In this document: positions 14,601-25,617 of the stretch, piece after piece
Layout: each line of letters starts with the position of its first letter
How positions within the stretch are numbered: the first letter of the stretch is position 1
Source: Udeniomyces pyricola
Lineage: Eukaryota > Basidiomycota > Tremellomycetes > Cystofilobasidiales > Mrakiaceae
Assembly: GCA_039545295.1 (NCBI GenBank)
Contig: BCIK01000001.1
Location: 1,488,001 to 1,552,000 of the forward strand
DNA: 64,000 nucleotides
Direction of reading: 5' to 3'
The notes under the pieces: model-generated
Databases searched by the model: none
The model's input: only the letters and a program-made list of their open reading frames with translations
What the model was told of the DNA's origin: nothing
Position numbers and translations under genes: made by a program

Positions 14601-15900
14601 CTTCGACTGTCTCGCCAGCTTCCAGCTGGAGACGAGTCACGACACGCATCTCTTCAGCTGTAGATGAAGTCAAGTTGGAGAGAGAAAGGTGATTAGAGTG
14701 ATTGCAGTCGATCCAACACCAGCGGAAGCTGCTAGGCAAGGACCACGACGCATAACAGAAGCCGGAGCTAGGATAACTCACCAGCTTCGTCAAGCCATTG
14801 GCCCATGGTAACATGGACGGCTTTTTCGATGGTCTCGGGGGCATAGCCAGGTGCGAGCGCGGCGGGAAGCATGTGGCCATGGTGAAAACGAATGATGAAT
14901 TGGGGCAGATTGCTAGATGGATCAAAGGGACCGGGCGGGAACAGGCCCGACGGCGACAGCAGCGGCGAGGGACACGAGGAGGCAAGGTCGCGACGACAGG
15001 CGGGGGAAAAGCGGCAAGGCGTTAGCGACGACGCAGCACGAACGGGCAAGCGGGTTAGGCATAATCGCATGTGTAGGGACAGAAAAGAGGCGATATATCC
15101 GGTCGATAATCGAGCCGCAAGGGAAGCCGCAAGCCGAGGCCTGGGCCTCGGCTGTTCCCGACTTTCCCGGAGCCTAGCTTCGGACGGGGCAAAGGCCCAA
15201 GACGAAGGGGGGCATACGCCGCGTCCAGGAGGGAGAAGCGAGCGCTGGGGAAAGGAAAAGTATGGGTACTCACGCCCACAAAAGAAGGTGGCGCAAGTTG
15301 AGACCGTCTGGGAGAGAGCAAACAAATGATTGATAGATCAATAAATGCATTCAGTCCCGTGTACCCGGTCCCAGAATGAATTACACGGCCAAGGAGGGAG
15401 GTAAGACGACGGACGACGCGGAGCCAGACAAGGCTGCTCCTCCGCCGCTTCTCCCCTCCCAACGAGCCCAACACGCGGTCTCTAGGCAAGGAAACGGTCT
15501 TACCGTTCTCAGTCAGCAGGAGATATGCCGACAGCATCACATGCCTCACATGCGCTACCTCGGACTCGTCGGCGTCTTTGCCCGCAAAGAGTGGGGCATC
15601 CCCTTTGGCTTTGATGCTTTGAAGCGCGCTCCAGCGGGATCGAAGCTCCCCCGCCGCGACTCGCGAATCGGCAAATACGCCAGCGCCGTAGCGTCTGAGG
15701 CAGGCATCTGTATCCCAGGTGGCGTGAAGGATTTGGGCGTAGAGTGGAGTGTTACGTTCGAGCGATAGATGGTTGTTAAAGTGAGACGAGACGAGGAGCA
15801 GGGGGAGGAGTGCCGACGGGGGGCCTGGCGCAGGGAGTGTCGAGACAGCAAGTTCGAAAGCGACAGCGGACAACAGCTCAGCAGGGAGTGTCGCGAGCAT
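11692..15900 (-). CDS. Large F-box-like protein, function unknown
   Basis: Likely substrate receptor of an SCF ubiquitin ligase, inferred from its N-terminus: TLPAELLSAVAFELA followed by LLLVSSHFNNHL, an F-box-like helix pattern. Proposed order: exon 15900-15504; a 34-bp exon 15307-15274 (DGLNLRHLLLW); a 27-bp exon starting near 15250 (ARFSLLDAA); a roughly 300-bp GC-rich intron; exon with NLPQFIIRFHHGHMLP; exon with EEMRVVTRLQLEAGE; exon with YYPYFAPWDLPVLPY; exon with the SIITLASSIG to YREMLRGNQRSLYEG segment; exon GTFGQQAQEIVL to MWRDTFTP; exon YEGAFSMRKQ ending at 12935; exon from 12843 (PSSSPALMVLHDSC) ending in SSIK; last exon 11904-11692. The middle GRWLYRGYIQ...YEGAFSMRK pattern is one I associate with fungal F-box proteins. 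The tail is Ser/Ala/Pro-rich. The 14.9-15.25 kb part is the least certain. Confidence 0.7.
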
Positions 15901-17346
15901 GGTCGGATCAGAAGAAGATGAGCCTATCGAATGGGTGCAGAAGGGGGGGGGGAGGGGATGTCAAGAAACGGCGCGTATCGTGGGACAGGTGCAGGTGGTC
16001 TTGGGTGGTCGAAGTTCAGAACGAAATGGGACGGTGAAGCGGGGGCTGCCGACTCAGAGGAGGAGTGCTGAGCTCGAGCGCTGAGATCAGCAAATCAAGA
16101 GTAACTTTGTTCCCGTCGAGTTCCGTTCGCCTGGACCTGACTTCGCCTGAAAAGTACCGCCATTCGAGGAAGCAGGCGATGGAACCTCGGGTAGAGGACG
16201 AGTCGACAAAAGGCCAAAGGCTCGGCATAGAGGTGTGCAATGCAAATCTGCAGGCGAGCCCACTGTGTGCTCTTCACTAGTCAGTCACACCGACGGGCTG
16301 ACCGAGGTTTGAATTTCAAATTTCCAAACTACCAAGCGCCCGATTCAAGCTCGAGGCAGCTCAAGCTTTGAGCGCTTGCAGATCAAGCTGAAGGAATCAC
16401 CAACCTCCTCTAGTTTAGTACAGACATATGATGCATGGAGACATCGACCATACGTATACTATAAATTCAGTATGTCAACTGGCTTCAACGTTGAACCAAC
16501 GTATCACAACGTCAGTGCATATGCACATGCTAATTCCGGGTCGTCACAGTACAACGTGACAGGATATTAGGTCGATGAAGAGCCGGCTGAAGGGAGCAAC
16601 TTGGGAGGCAGCCGACGCGCGTGGTGAATCTTGAATAACTATATATCAGATCAAGCCGCAAGCTGCAGGAAGCTGGGTCGTCAAGCTAGAGATAGCTGGA
16701 TTATCGATCAAATAGCTAGCAGAGGACAACAGTCGAGTTATATTGGAGGGAAAAAGTATCTGCTGACCGACGATACACGGATTTTTAAGACGTACTGAAT
16801 CACAACCATCATATTGCATGCAGGTCAATCAGTACTCAGCACCTGTGATGCAATTTAGTGACCCCGGCCCACAGAGCCAAAAGTATTCAACGTTTACTCC
16901 AAGATCCGGCAATTAACATGAGATATCGCCATCATTGCATCGTGATCTTTTTCAGCGCCTGAGCACGGAGATCTGAGCCGAGGTGACCGGGCATGACGAT
17001 GGCGTCAATAACTCAGTAAGGTGTCAGACGTCAGCGCGTCAGCCCGTCAGCCCGTCGGTCTATCAGTACGCGCGCGACGTTTCCCGGTCGGCGGCAGCGG
17101 CGGATCGCAATCTTTGGGATCTCATCGATCTCAGATCTCAGATTCCAGCTGCCTTTTCTTGCATTTTCTCGACTTTATTCTCGCTGATTTACCGATGCTG
17201 ACGAACCAGCCATCGGCCTCATCCGAATCGCACCAGAACCAGCATCAAGAGTCGGCCAGCTAATCATTTTGATCCTCCTTGCCATCTGGGACGTCCATCA
17301 AGCTGTCACAGATTCTTCCGTTGGTCACCCTGATCAATCTATCACC
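15901..17346. promoter_or_regulatory. Divergent spacer F-box gene / aldo-keto reductase
   Basis: About 1.45 kb upstream of both genes. The middle (16280-17000) is AT-richer and full of AAGCT/GCTGCA-type words, with a perfect 12-bp palindrome TTCAACGTTGAA at 16484-16495. Small frames such as 16376-16570 show no family similarity. Both promoters must lie here. Confidence 0.55.
16484..16495. repeat. Perfect palindrome TTCAACGTTGAA
   Basis: Self-complementary 12-mer in a divergent promoter spacer. Related AACGTTGAA or TTCAACGTT sequences recur at about 20856, 25327, 41728, 42173, 42431 and 51067. Confidence 0.8.
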
Positions 17347-19109
17347 ATGTTCATCCCTTCGTCCATTCCATCTTTCCTGCCTCTACTCTCGGGTCTTCCC
17401 CAGCTTCTCCTCCATACCCTCGTCCCGTCGACTCATTTCCCCCGACACGAGCTATACAGTGAGAGACCATCATCCTCTCCCAGCTACAGACCTACGATGC
17501 GCTCATCCTCATTGCCTGATCATTTTCATCCTATTCCCTCGACCGTCATCTCGATTCTTGATCAGAACTCAACGATGGCAATCATCTTCCGTCGCCCAAC
17601 TTTGGCGTTGGCTCAATCTACAAGAGCACTAACGTCACACACATGGTTGTAAGTATGATAGCGAACGAGGGAAAGAGCCTTGTTTTACACGATCCTCTAG
17701 GAGAACACCCACTCAAAGACCTTTTCCGTTCTCCTTTTCTTTCGCGGTGGAAAGAGCATGGCCCTAGAGAATGGCTATCGAGCGATCGACAACGCGGCAT
17801 ACTATCAGACGGAAGCCACCGCGTAAATTCCCCTTTCCCCAATCGTCTTCACCTCGCTCAGCTCACCACTCAGTTCATAAGCGCAAATTCTCGAGCCCTT
17901 CATCGAGTCTCTTGGAGAATAGATCACTCACTGATTGAAATTCTTTCTCTCACGATGTCGTATCGTCATACCACTCCGTTGATAGCGGTCTCGCTATCGG
18001 TGCGAGCGGACTTGCGCGTGAATCGTTGTACCTGACATCCAAGTTTGACGCCATGCACGGACAGGACAACGTCCGAGACGAGGTTCTCAATTCGCTCAAA
18101 CAGGTTGGTACCAGGCTTCTCTCTTCACCCTTCCTCGCTAGTTGTTATGTACGCGAGTGAATACTGATGTAGCAAATCCTCCGATCTGAACCTCACGTCT
18201 GGCTCATGCCTGTCGCACCTCACCACTGCATATTGAACCCACCCATCGTAGCTCGGGACACTCTATCTCGACTTGTACCTGATTCATTCCCCATCCTTTG
18301 TCAACAACATCACCTATGTTTGGAATGAAATGGAAAAACTCGTCGACGAAGGCATCGTTCGATCGATCGGTAAGATCCTCTTTTTTCCCTTTCGGGCTCC
18401 GATCAACCTTCGATCTCCTCGACGGCCCGACGCACTTAGTCTGAACGATTGGCTATTTCTTATTTCTGATTGTCTGGATGTCGTTACTTATATGCAGGCG
18501 TCTCAAACTACGATGTCCAGCACCTTGAGGAGATCCTTTCGTTTGCTCGCATCAAGCCCGCGGTCAACCAAATCCGTCTTCACGCGTACAACGCCAAGAC
18601 GGCACAGCCGATGCTTCAGCTCTGTCGAGAGCAGGGCATCGTCGTTCAGGCGTACAGTGCTTTGACGCCGCTGACGTCTGCGCCTGGTACGTCTGGCGGA
18701 CTCCCCTTTAGTTGACCTGACTCGATCATTGTCCTAGTCTCAATCCCTTGCCTATCTGCTTTCCTGATCAAATCCCACCTCGTGCCCATGCTTGAGGTTC
18801 GATGACTCATCAAACAATCTTTCTTCGTTTCACTCCAAACACAACTCATTAAAATCAGGTGGACCTTCCGACGCCGTTCTGTCTCGAGTGACAACGCGGC
18901 TTTCCAAAGTCCTCGGCGCGCCCGTCACGCCGGCCCAAGCCATCTTCGCCTGGCTGCGAACTAAGGGCAACATCGTCGTTGTGACGACATCGGGTGACGA
19001 GCAACGACAACAGCAGCAACTCGAGGCGTTCAGCCCCAAATTCCCACTTTGGAAGAAGGAGGAGATCGAGGCTTATGAAAGCTTTGCGGGATGGGAAGGA
19101 ACGGCTTGA
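17347..19109 (+). CDS. Aldo-keto reductase family oxidoreductase
   Basis: NAD(P)H-dependent carbonyl reductase of the AKR superfamily. Proposed exons are 17347-17458, 17566-17648, 17755-17822, 17986-18103, 18252-18369, 18498-18686 and 18859-19109, all in frame. Motifs: KLNDGNHLPSPNFGVGS (first strand), YRAIDNAAYYQTEA (catalytic Asp and Tyr), YLTSKFDA (catalytic Lys), LDLYLIHSP (catalytic His), GIVRSIGVSNYD, KPAVNQIRLHAY and VVQAYSALTP. The full D-Y-K-H tetrad is present. The second exon was placed by the LNDGN motif. The ATG at 17347 gives a hydrophobic N-terminal extension (about 35 residues) before the domain; a downstream start in a different first exon is possible. The C-terminal part has a retained GNIVVVTTSGDEQR segment in place of the usual cofactor-site 'IPKS' strand. 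The substrate is unknown. Confidence 0.88.
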
Positions 19110-19424
19110 GGACAGTAATTACGAAGGGAAGGGAAGGAGCGAGAGAGAGAGAGCGAAGCAAGTAAGGCATAGGTTTGAACGAATATTTTTATTTTTTTAG
19201 GAATGGAGGAGGCAGGCAGGCAGGCAGGCAAGATGAATCTAAGAGAAGGTCGGACCAGACGATGACGAAAGAAACATATCCTTATGAGTCGATAAAACGT
19301 CGTGTTTTTTTTTTTTACTGCGTGTCAATGCGATGGAAGCAGTATCAAAGCAAATATATATATATCCCTGACCTCGAACTTCCAATCTTCCATCCTGCTC
19401 TCTCGACCTGGATCGATGTATCTT
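19110..19424. other. Convergent spacer AKR / cyclophilin
   Basis: 315 bp between two stop codons, with an AGGC tetranucleotide repeat near 19209-19230, an A/T-rich stretch at 19180-19200 and a TATATATA tract near 19354. No gene is seen. Confidence 0.7.
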
Positions 19425-20715
19425 TTACTCCTGCAAGATCTCCAATCCCGCAATCCAAATTGGATTCCGGGAGCCCTGATTGATCAGGCCGAGGGCGTTG
19501 AGGCTCTCCAAGCAATCGGCCTGAGACGCCACGGTGGTGTCGATCTGACCAAAGTTGACGTATTTTCCAGTGAGTTTCTTGAGGGAAGCCGGTGTACGGG
19601 CGAGGGTGATGAAGAACTGAATGTCGTGTTTTTTTTTTGTTTTTTTTTTTGGTGGTAAGAAGGGACCAAGTGGTTACGGATATATCGAGACGAGATTGTT
19701 AAGGATAAGAGAAAAGATAGGATCAATTAGCTCTCGTGGTGTGCCCAAGATTAAAACGGTTCGGGTTTGTTCTTTCCTCTCCAAAGCCTCCAAGAGTCCA
19801 GTTTCAGATTGAAGATTCACCTGGCTCGTGTTTGTATTCTTGCCTGAACTAGCCATACCAACGCTACCCCAAACGAACGCTCGCTTGAGCCCATCTTTTT
19901 CATCGGCAAACTTGCCATCGCCGCCGTAAATGCTCTCGCCGCCACTGCCATCACCTCGCGTGACGTCGCCTGTCTGCAAGACTATTGCGGTAGGTCGTCA
20001 GAAAAGAGAGAAAGATGGTCGGGACAGGGATGACAGTAGTCGGGCAAAAGGCAGAATGTGCAGTCAGCGAAGTAAAGGGTCATCGTCCCAACTTCACGAC
20101 AACGTCTCTCTCTCTTCTTCACTTTTGGAAAGGAAAACGACCTCTCACCAAAATCTGATTCGAGTCTGAAGACCTTTCTGCCCTGTTCCGACGTATACGA
20201 CAAGATCGGATTTGGTCGAACCCGGGACTTGTGGCTTGGGTTCGATGCGGCAAGAGCGAGAAAGTTGGCCGTCGCCTTGGGAGTCGTCGAGCAGAGATCG
20301 ATAATGAGTGAAGGCAAGAAAAGAGTTGGCGGAGGAGAGAATTGGAGAGGTTGATTGGACTGTGTAGATCAGACGCCGACCGGTCGATGAGGAGGATAAG
20401 GATGGTGTTAGATACTCGTAGTATAACAGGATGAGAAAGACGCGATGACCCTTAGCTCTGATCCGCTTGCTAACGTCTTCCAACGTCAGGCAACGGCAGG
20501 CAACGTGAAGCAATTAATGAGATCTGTACCTCGTTCGGATACAGGCTCTCCAAAGTCTCTTTTCCCACGTCATCGAGTTCATTGAGTGTTTGAGGAAGAC
20601 CATACGACACGGATCCCGTGCTCTCGAGCCACTTGACGAGATTCGTATGGGCCGCTAGTTCGGCATCGTAGCGCTGGACGTCACCAGACGCAAAAGTCAA
20701 CTTGACACGAGGCAT
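19425..20715 (-). CDS. Divergent cyclophilin-type peptidyl-prolyl isomerase with N-terminal extension
   Basis: Predicted proline isomerase. The first exon (20715 to about 20525) encodes [20 protein letters not shown] through SLYPNEVQ, an extension before the cyclophilin fold. The domain follows: [20 protein letters not shown], then [49 protein letters not shown] and GKYVNFGQI, ending at the TAA 19425-19427. Compared with human CypA, the catalytic Arg55 (in VFR), Phe60 and Gln63 equivalents and the QFF motif remain. The loop holding Trp121 is altered (no Trp) and the His126 position is Tyr, so cyclosporin binding is doubtful. The acceptor TAG before VLQTGD was chosen because it keeps the frame. 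I recall a similar short N-terminal domain in some fungal cyclophilins, but cannot name it. Confidence 0.8.
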
Positions 20716-21523
20716 CGGGGGTGGTTTCTTGTCTTGAGAGAGGTGAGTGGTGAGGACAAGCTAAGAGCGTGCAGCTGGCGGTTGCTGTTTTATCAGTTGG
20801 GTCCGGGATCGGTATGATGGTATGACCATTATCATGCATGATCAGTCGGCGTTGGTTGAACGTTGAACACGTTGCATGGTTAGTGAACATCATGAACGCG
20901 AGCATGATCACAGATCATAGGAAAGACACAAGGCGAGTAAAAACGGTTTCCAAAACCATCAACCTGTAAACTCGGTTCGGGTACCGTTCAACTTACCAAG
21001 AAAGAGAGGCTTAATGACGGTTGGTGGAAGTTGAAGCTGGGGCCGGGTGGGGTGATTTACGTAGTGATGATCAGTTTGCAAGTTGCGCTGACGCATGTAG
21101 CCGCAATACGGTATAGCATATATGCTTAGTTGAGGGTTTCACCTGTCATTGTTACATTTTTTGTTCTCTTTGGACTGTTCTACTTCAGATCATCAGATAA
21201 TGAGTAACAGCTATCGCCCGCCTGCACTGCACGCGCATGAGTGCCGGTCTCCACCAGTCGCTCAAACAACATTTAAGTAAATTTTCTATCACTAGTATTC
21301 TGTATCGTCCATTCCGATGATACCGTCAATCACCGTCCGGTCAGTTTACCGGAAAGAGTTGATCATTAAGCTCAAGAAACAGAAAGGGAATGCGAGGAGG
21401 AAAAGAGAAACATGTGCGTTATGCCCAACGAGAAAAAGCACAGAGGATAACAATGCATGCAAACAAGAAACCCAGCATGAACATAAAAATACTATCGATC
21501 GTCATTAAAATCCAACCTACCCC
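20716..21523. promoter_or_regulatory. Spacer upstream of the cyclophilin gene
   Basis: 808 bp holding the cyclophilin promoter and the 3' end region of the RFX-HLH gene. It contains TTGAACGTTGAAC at 20856-20868 and several ATGCATG/ATCATG words. No gene is recognised, and the small + frame at 21317-21508 is not supported. Confidence 0.55.
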
Positions 21524-24500
21524 TCATGGGATGCCCTCCTGTCCCTCCATAGCCTTGATCTTCCTCTCCAAATCCTGCATCTTGGCCTTCTGTCTCTCCC
21601 GGTAGAGCATCTGCTTCTTGCGGTTCTTGGCTCGCGCCTCTTCCTGCTTGGCATACTTCTTCCCGTCTGGATCGCTCGGGTCGATCATAGTGATGGTCTG
21701 GGATCCCAGAGGAATCATCCCACTCGAAGTTGAAGTGACCGAGGCCGACCCGGATTGCTGACCTTGAGTTCGCGGTTGACGTTTAGCTGGCTGTCGACCC
21801 CTCGGCTTCGATACCGGCAATGGCTGAGGCACATGCTGCTGGTCGGGAGTTGTCAGGCTCGGGCCAAGAGCAGCCAGCACATGGGCCGCCGCATCGTGTT
21901 CGCCTCCAGCCGTAGCCGCAAAGAACGCCTGCGAATCGAACGAGCCTTGATGCAGGGTGAATTGTTCGATTTGCTGCTCGTACGCTTGCTGCTGCTGGCT
22001 AGGCGAAAGATGAGCAAAGGCTGCCGTCGGATCGTGATGAGCGTACTCGCCAAGTTGACTTGGATCAAAGCCGCTGTTGGGATCGAGAGGATTTAGTTGC
22101 TGGAGTTGCTGATGGAGCTGACGATGGTGGTCAGATGGAGGCTGAGCGAGGGCAAGGGCAGCTTGTGCGGCAGCAGCTTGCTGTTCATAGACGAGATTTC
22201 GCTCGGATTCGTCAAAGGCCTGATTGGTAACGCAATGAATCGAACGAGTTGAAGCAATGATGTGACGTGCGTCAGTCGGTCGAGGATCGATCATAGAACC
22301 TTACCCGGGATCCTTCAACGGACTAAACTCATGAAAGACCCCGATCCTACTCACGATTTTCCAATTTCTCAGCGCGGCCTCTCCTCCTTCGATCCCTTGT
22401 ATGAACGCCTCGAGGCCCCTCTTCTCTCGGTCGAGCTTCTCCCTCTCTCGTCTCAGGTGAACGACGTAATCTCGAGCAGCGGCGACAATCGTAATCTTGC
22501 TTTCCTTGGTCAGGGGCAATAGACCGTCAATCAAACCGGTCGTAGGGTCAGGTTGGTCGGCGTGGAGGGTTTGGGCGGTCGAAGTGTGGCTGAAGGCGGT
22601 TGAAAGAGAACGACAGTGGACCTGTTCAGAAGATCAAGTACGGCGAACGCGTCCGAAGCACACAAGACTTAGATAATACTCACAAAAGTGCTCTCAGCGC
22701 GGGGACAGCGTCTCGCAGACCATCGAATCCTTCTTTGAGTCCTGCGAGATATCGATCTTCGGCCAGCCTTGATGCTTCGGCTACTCTCGCCGCTTGCAGA
22801 GCCTCAGCTGCCTCAGCTGCCGCTTTCTTCTTCATCGCCGCGCTGGGAGCTTTTGGTTTGTTCTTGACTGCAGTGGTCGGTGTCTTTTTGCCCTTTTTCT
22901 TCACGCCTCCGACAGCAGTTCCGCCTTCGGTAGCCTCAGCAGTTGACTCGACAGCATCTTCCCCGTGCGGACTCGTGGGACGCTCGCGTTTCTTGCCCTT
23001 GTCGGTGGAGGTGACAGAAGTGCTGGGCGAACCAGCAACTGGATCAGGAGTCATCATGAAGGTTGAAGTGAGAGTAGGATCCGTGGCGGCAACAGGTGCT
23101 TGTTCCAGTCCAGCCTTGTCCGCGATCGGATCGGCTGTTGATGGTTCGATGCCAGGAGCAGGTACATTGGGGTCGAGGTCGGGGATTGGTTCTGACGGAG
23201 GAAGAGGCTCAACCTCCCCATTGGAAGCAATTATGTTGATGTCCCCACTGGGAGACGGTATGGAGTTTTCGTTGGAGTGTGCTTGGTCTGGTTCAGTAGA
23301 ATTTGGGCCGTTGGTAGATGTGGACGACTTCCCCCTACAACAAAAACCAGAAACCAATGACTCATCAGGGGACGGTAAGGCAAAAGTCAAGAGCAACTAT
23401 GTATGTGGACACACCCTGCGTGACTGCTTTCTGCTGGCTCATGCTCATCAGCCTCGTCTTCATGACTCCCATCACGTGCCTCATCGCCCGGAGCTTCTGG
23501 CGGCATGTCAATCTCTTGGTCGGCAATCAAGAGCGACAGATCGGCCTTGACAACGTATACTCCGGGCGTCGTTGTATTTTCAGTCGAGGCCGCCTCGCAC
23601 AGAGCGTCTAGTCGATATGATTCCTCTTCGTTAGCAGCCTTGACGCCGCAATCTGAGGAGTATGGTCCAGAACGCAATCGTAAGTTTTCGTAGATATGGA
23701 GTTCTGCTTCCTCGTCGTTTCTTCAATCAACCTGGGCTTTGAATTCAAGGGTTGACCTACAATGATACTTGCTGCTTCCTCGGTTACCAAGCCGACGCGT
23801 TTTGATGCCGATGAACGCGTGCTTGACAGATTTACCAAAGGTTGCAGCGTTGACAGCCTGAATCAATGAGCAGTGAGAAGAATGTCCCTCAGTCGACGCT
23901 CTCGAAGGACCTCCGGGCGAGGGGTCGAATCAGAAAGTCCAGACTACGTACCTTTTCGCCAGCGGCCTCGCAGCAGGCGACATAACTTGCGAAGATAGCA
24001 TTGCGTTGGACGGATGCATGTGGTGACGGCGTATAATTGTGATGAAGCCAATTGAGGGCGAACGAGTTGACGACTGTGCCAGAGGAAGAAGGAATGATGA
24101 CGTTCAGTGTTTGAAGCTAAAACGGCTGCTCGCCGCCGTGACGTGCCGACGAGGATACGTACTGTACTTGGTCTTGTTCTCTACACTAAGGAGGGCTGAC
24201 TTAGCCACCTCCTCGCTGGCGATACGACGGAAGGCGTCGTCCTCGGTCTCGAGCTCGGCGTGTTGGCCGGCGTCAGGTGCTACTATCGAAATCTCGGCAG
24301 AGGGTTCGTCGGGTTGAAGGATGGTGTGGTGAAGTGCAGAGTCAAGGACAGGATGAAGGTCAAGGTCAAGCCCGTGTCCATGGTAAGCCTGTTGGGGGTC
24401 GAGTGAATGTGGCTGATCTGGGAGAGCCACCTGGTCGAGCTGATCGAGTTCCTGTTGCTGCTGCTGCTGCTGCTGCTGCTGTGCCTGATGGTGATGGCGG

Positions 24501-25224
24501 GCCTGAGCGGCGAAAGCTTCGAGGGCCTGGTGAGCGTCTCCCAGCTAGGCCATCATGCGAACCAAACGGGAGGTGTTGTGATCAGTACGTTCATCTGTAT
24601 CAAGGTGGATGGCCAACTGGCAAGGATGGATGGCATCATGGGAGTCGACTTTGTGAAGGATACAGGGAGGGAAAGAGGATTCCAGACTGCTCGAGACGCT
24701 CCTCCCGTAGCGACAAGATATTCATTCCCCTGGCAACCTGTCGCTTGGTCTCGATTCCCCTTCTCTCCTTTCCTGTGCCCGTCTCCCGTAGTTTCCGGCG
24801 TGCCCGTCCTGAAACAACTACCCAGAGGACTCACGTCGGTATCATGGGCCATGTGCTGGTGGTGATGCTGCTGCTGTTGAAGCTCTTCGACCAGACCGTC
24901 GACTGCCGAGACGTCCCAGTCGGTTGTCACGCCAGCGCCATGGTCGTCGGCTTGGTGGTGTTCGGTCGGAGTTGAGACGTCGTCAGTCGGCCAATGAAAC
25001 GAGTTGGGCTGGAGTGAGGACGCGAGGGCGGAAAGTGCTGAAAGGGCGTCGTTGTCTCGGTCTGAATAAGGCTGGTGAGCCATGGCGGGAAGGACGGGGC
25101 GTGAGGACGAAGCTGGAGGGGGAAGATAGCCAGACTGGATACGACGTGTTGGCGGAGCAAGGCGAGCAGCGAGGGACAAGTTGGCTGGCGCTGTTGCGCG
25201 CTGTTGGCTGATGTGTGCGCTCAA
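21524..25224 (-). CDS. RFX-family DNA-binding protein with added HLH and bZIP-like basic segments
   Basis: Predicted transcription factor. Exons on the minus strand: 25224-24835 (Gln/His-rich), about 24556-24170 (poly-Gln, acidic), about 24080-23952, 23857-23761, about 23655-23415, 23334-22686, about 22598-22357, and about 22223-21524. Domains in order: a complete RFX winged helix (NSFALNWLHHNY, VNAATFGKSVKHAF, KTRRLGNRGSSKYHY, YCGVKA); an acidic linker; a Ser/Pro region; a KKK- and Ala-rich stretch; an HLH with first helix YLAGLKEGFDGLRDAVPAL, long loop and second helix LTKESKITIVAAARDYVVHL; a Gln-rich region; and a C-terminal RAKNRKKQMLYRERQKAK segment that fits the bZIP N-x7-R basic signature, followed by only one or two zipper heptads. 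RFX and HLH exons are separated by an 80-bp intron (23335-23414) that splices in frame, so they belong to one gene. It shares a promoter with PPT1. Confidence 0.85.
24453..24486 (-). repeat. CAG repeat encoding poly-glutamine
   Basis: Tandem CAG codons, nearly pure, within the second exon of the RFX-HLH gene. They encode about nine Gln residues just after a His/Gln-rich segment. Confidence 0.9.
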
Positions 25225-25617
25225 AGTCTGTGTGAGCGAGCTCTGTGATCATCAGCTCTTGTGATCATCAGAGAGGCCCGCGCTGCAAGCTGCATCCGGC
25301 GCATACTTGATTGTTGAAATATTGGAAACGTTGAATATTGTTATGCTCGCACGAGCAACTCGATGATGAATTATGATGATGATAATAATAATAACAACAA
25401 TAACAACAATGCTGAACGATCCTCCTAATTACAAGAAACCTCGACATCGCATGTCGAATCTGATCACCACGAATCGACCCTCTCGAATTCCAACTCTTCC
25501 GTAGAATCAGACAACCCACACCACCCTTCCATCCTCCATATCAGCCCTCTCTTCCTCCATCCCCCTTCTTGTCCGCCCTTGCTCTTGTGTCCGTAACGCA
25601 TCGTCCGCCTATACACC
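25225..25617. promoter_or_regulatory. Bidirectional promoter RFX-HLH / PPT1
   Basis: 393-bp divergent spacer. It has a direct repeat of TGTGATCATCAG (about 25245-25271), an AAACGTTGAATATTG site at 25327 and an (ATG)/(AAT)/(AAC) trinucleotide-rich patch at 25370-25411. Confidence 0.6.

Noticed and set aside
22680..23396. HLH exon as a separate gene starting with its own ATG at 23396
   Set aside because: The ATG lies inside the 80-bp intron that follows the RFX exon; there is no space for a promoter and the RFX frame continues through the splice.
24927..25252. Minus-strand frames opposite or beside the RFX first exon
   Set aside because: They overlap the supported RFX frame and have no motif.
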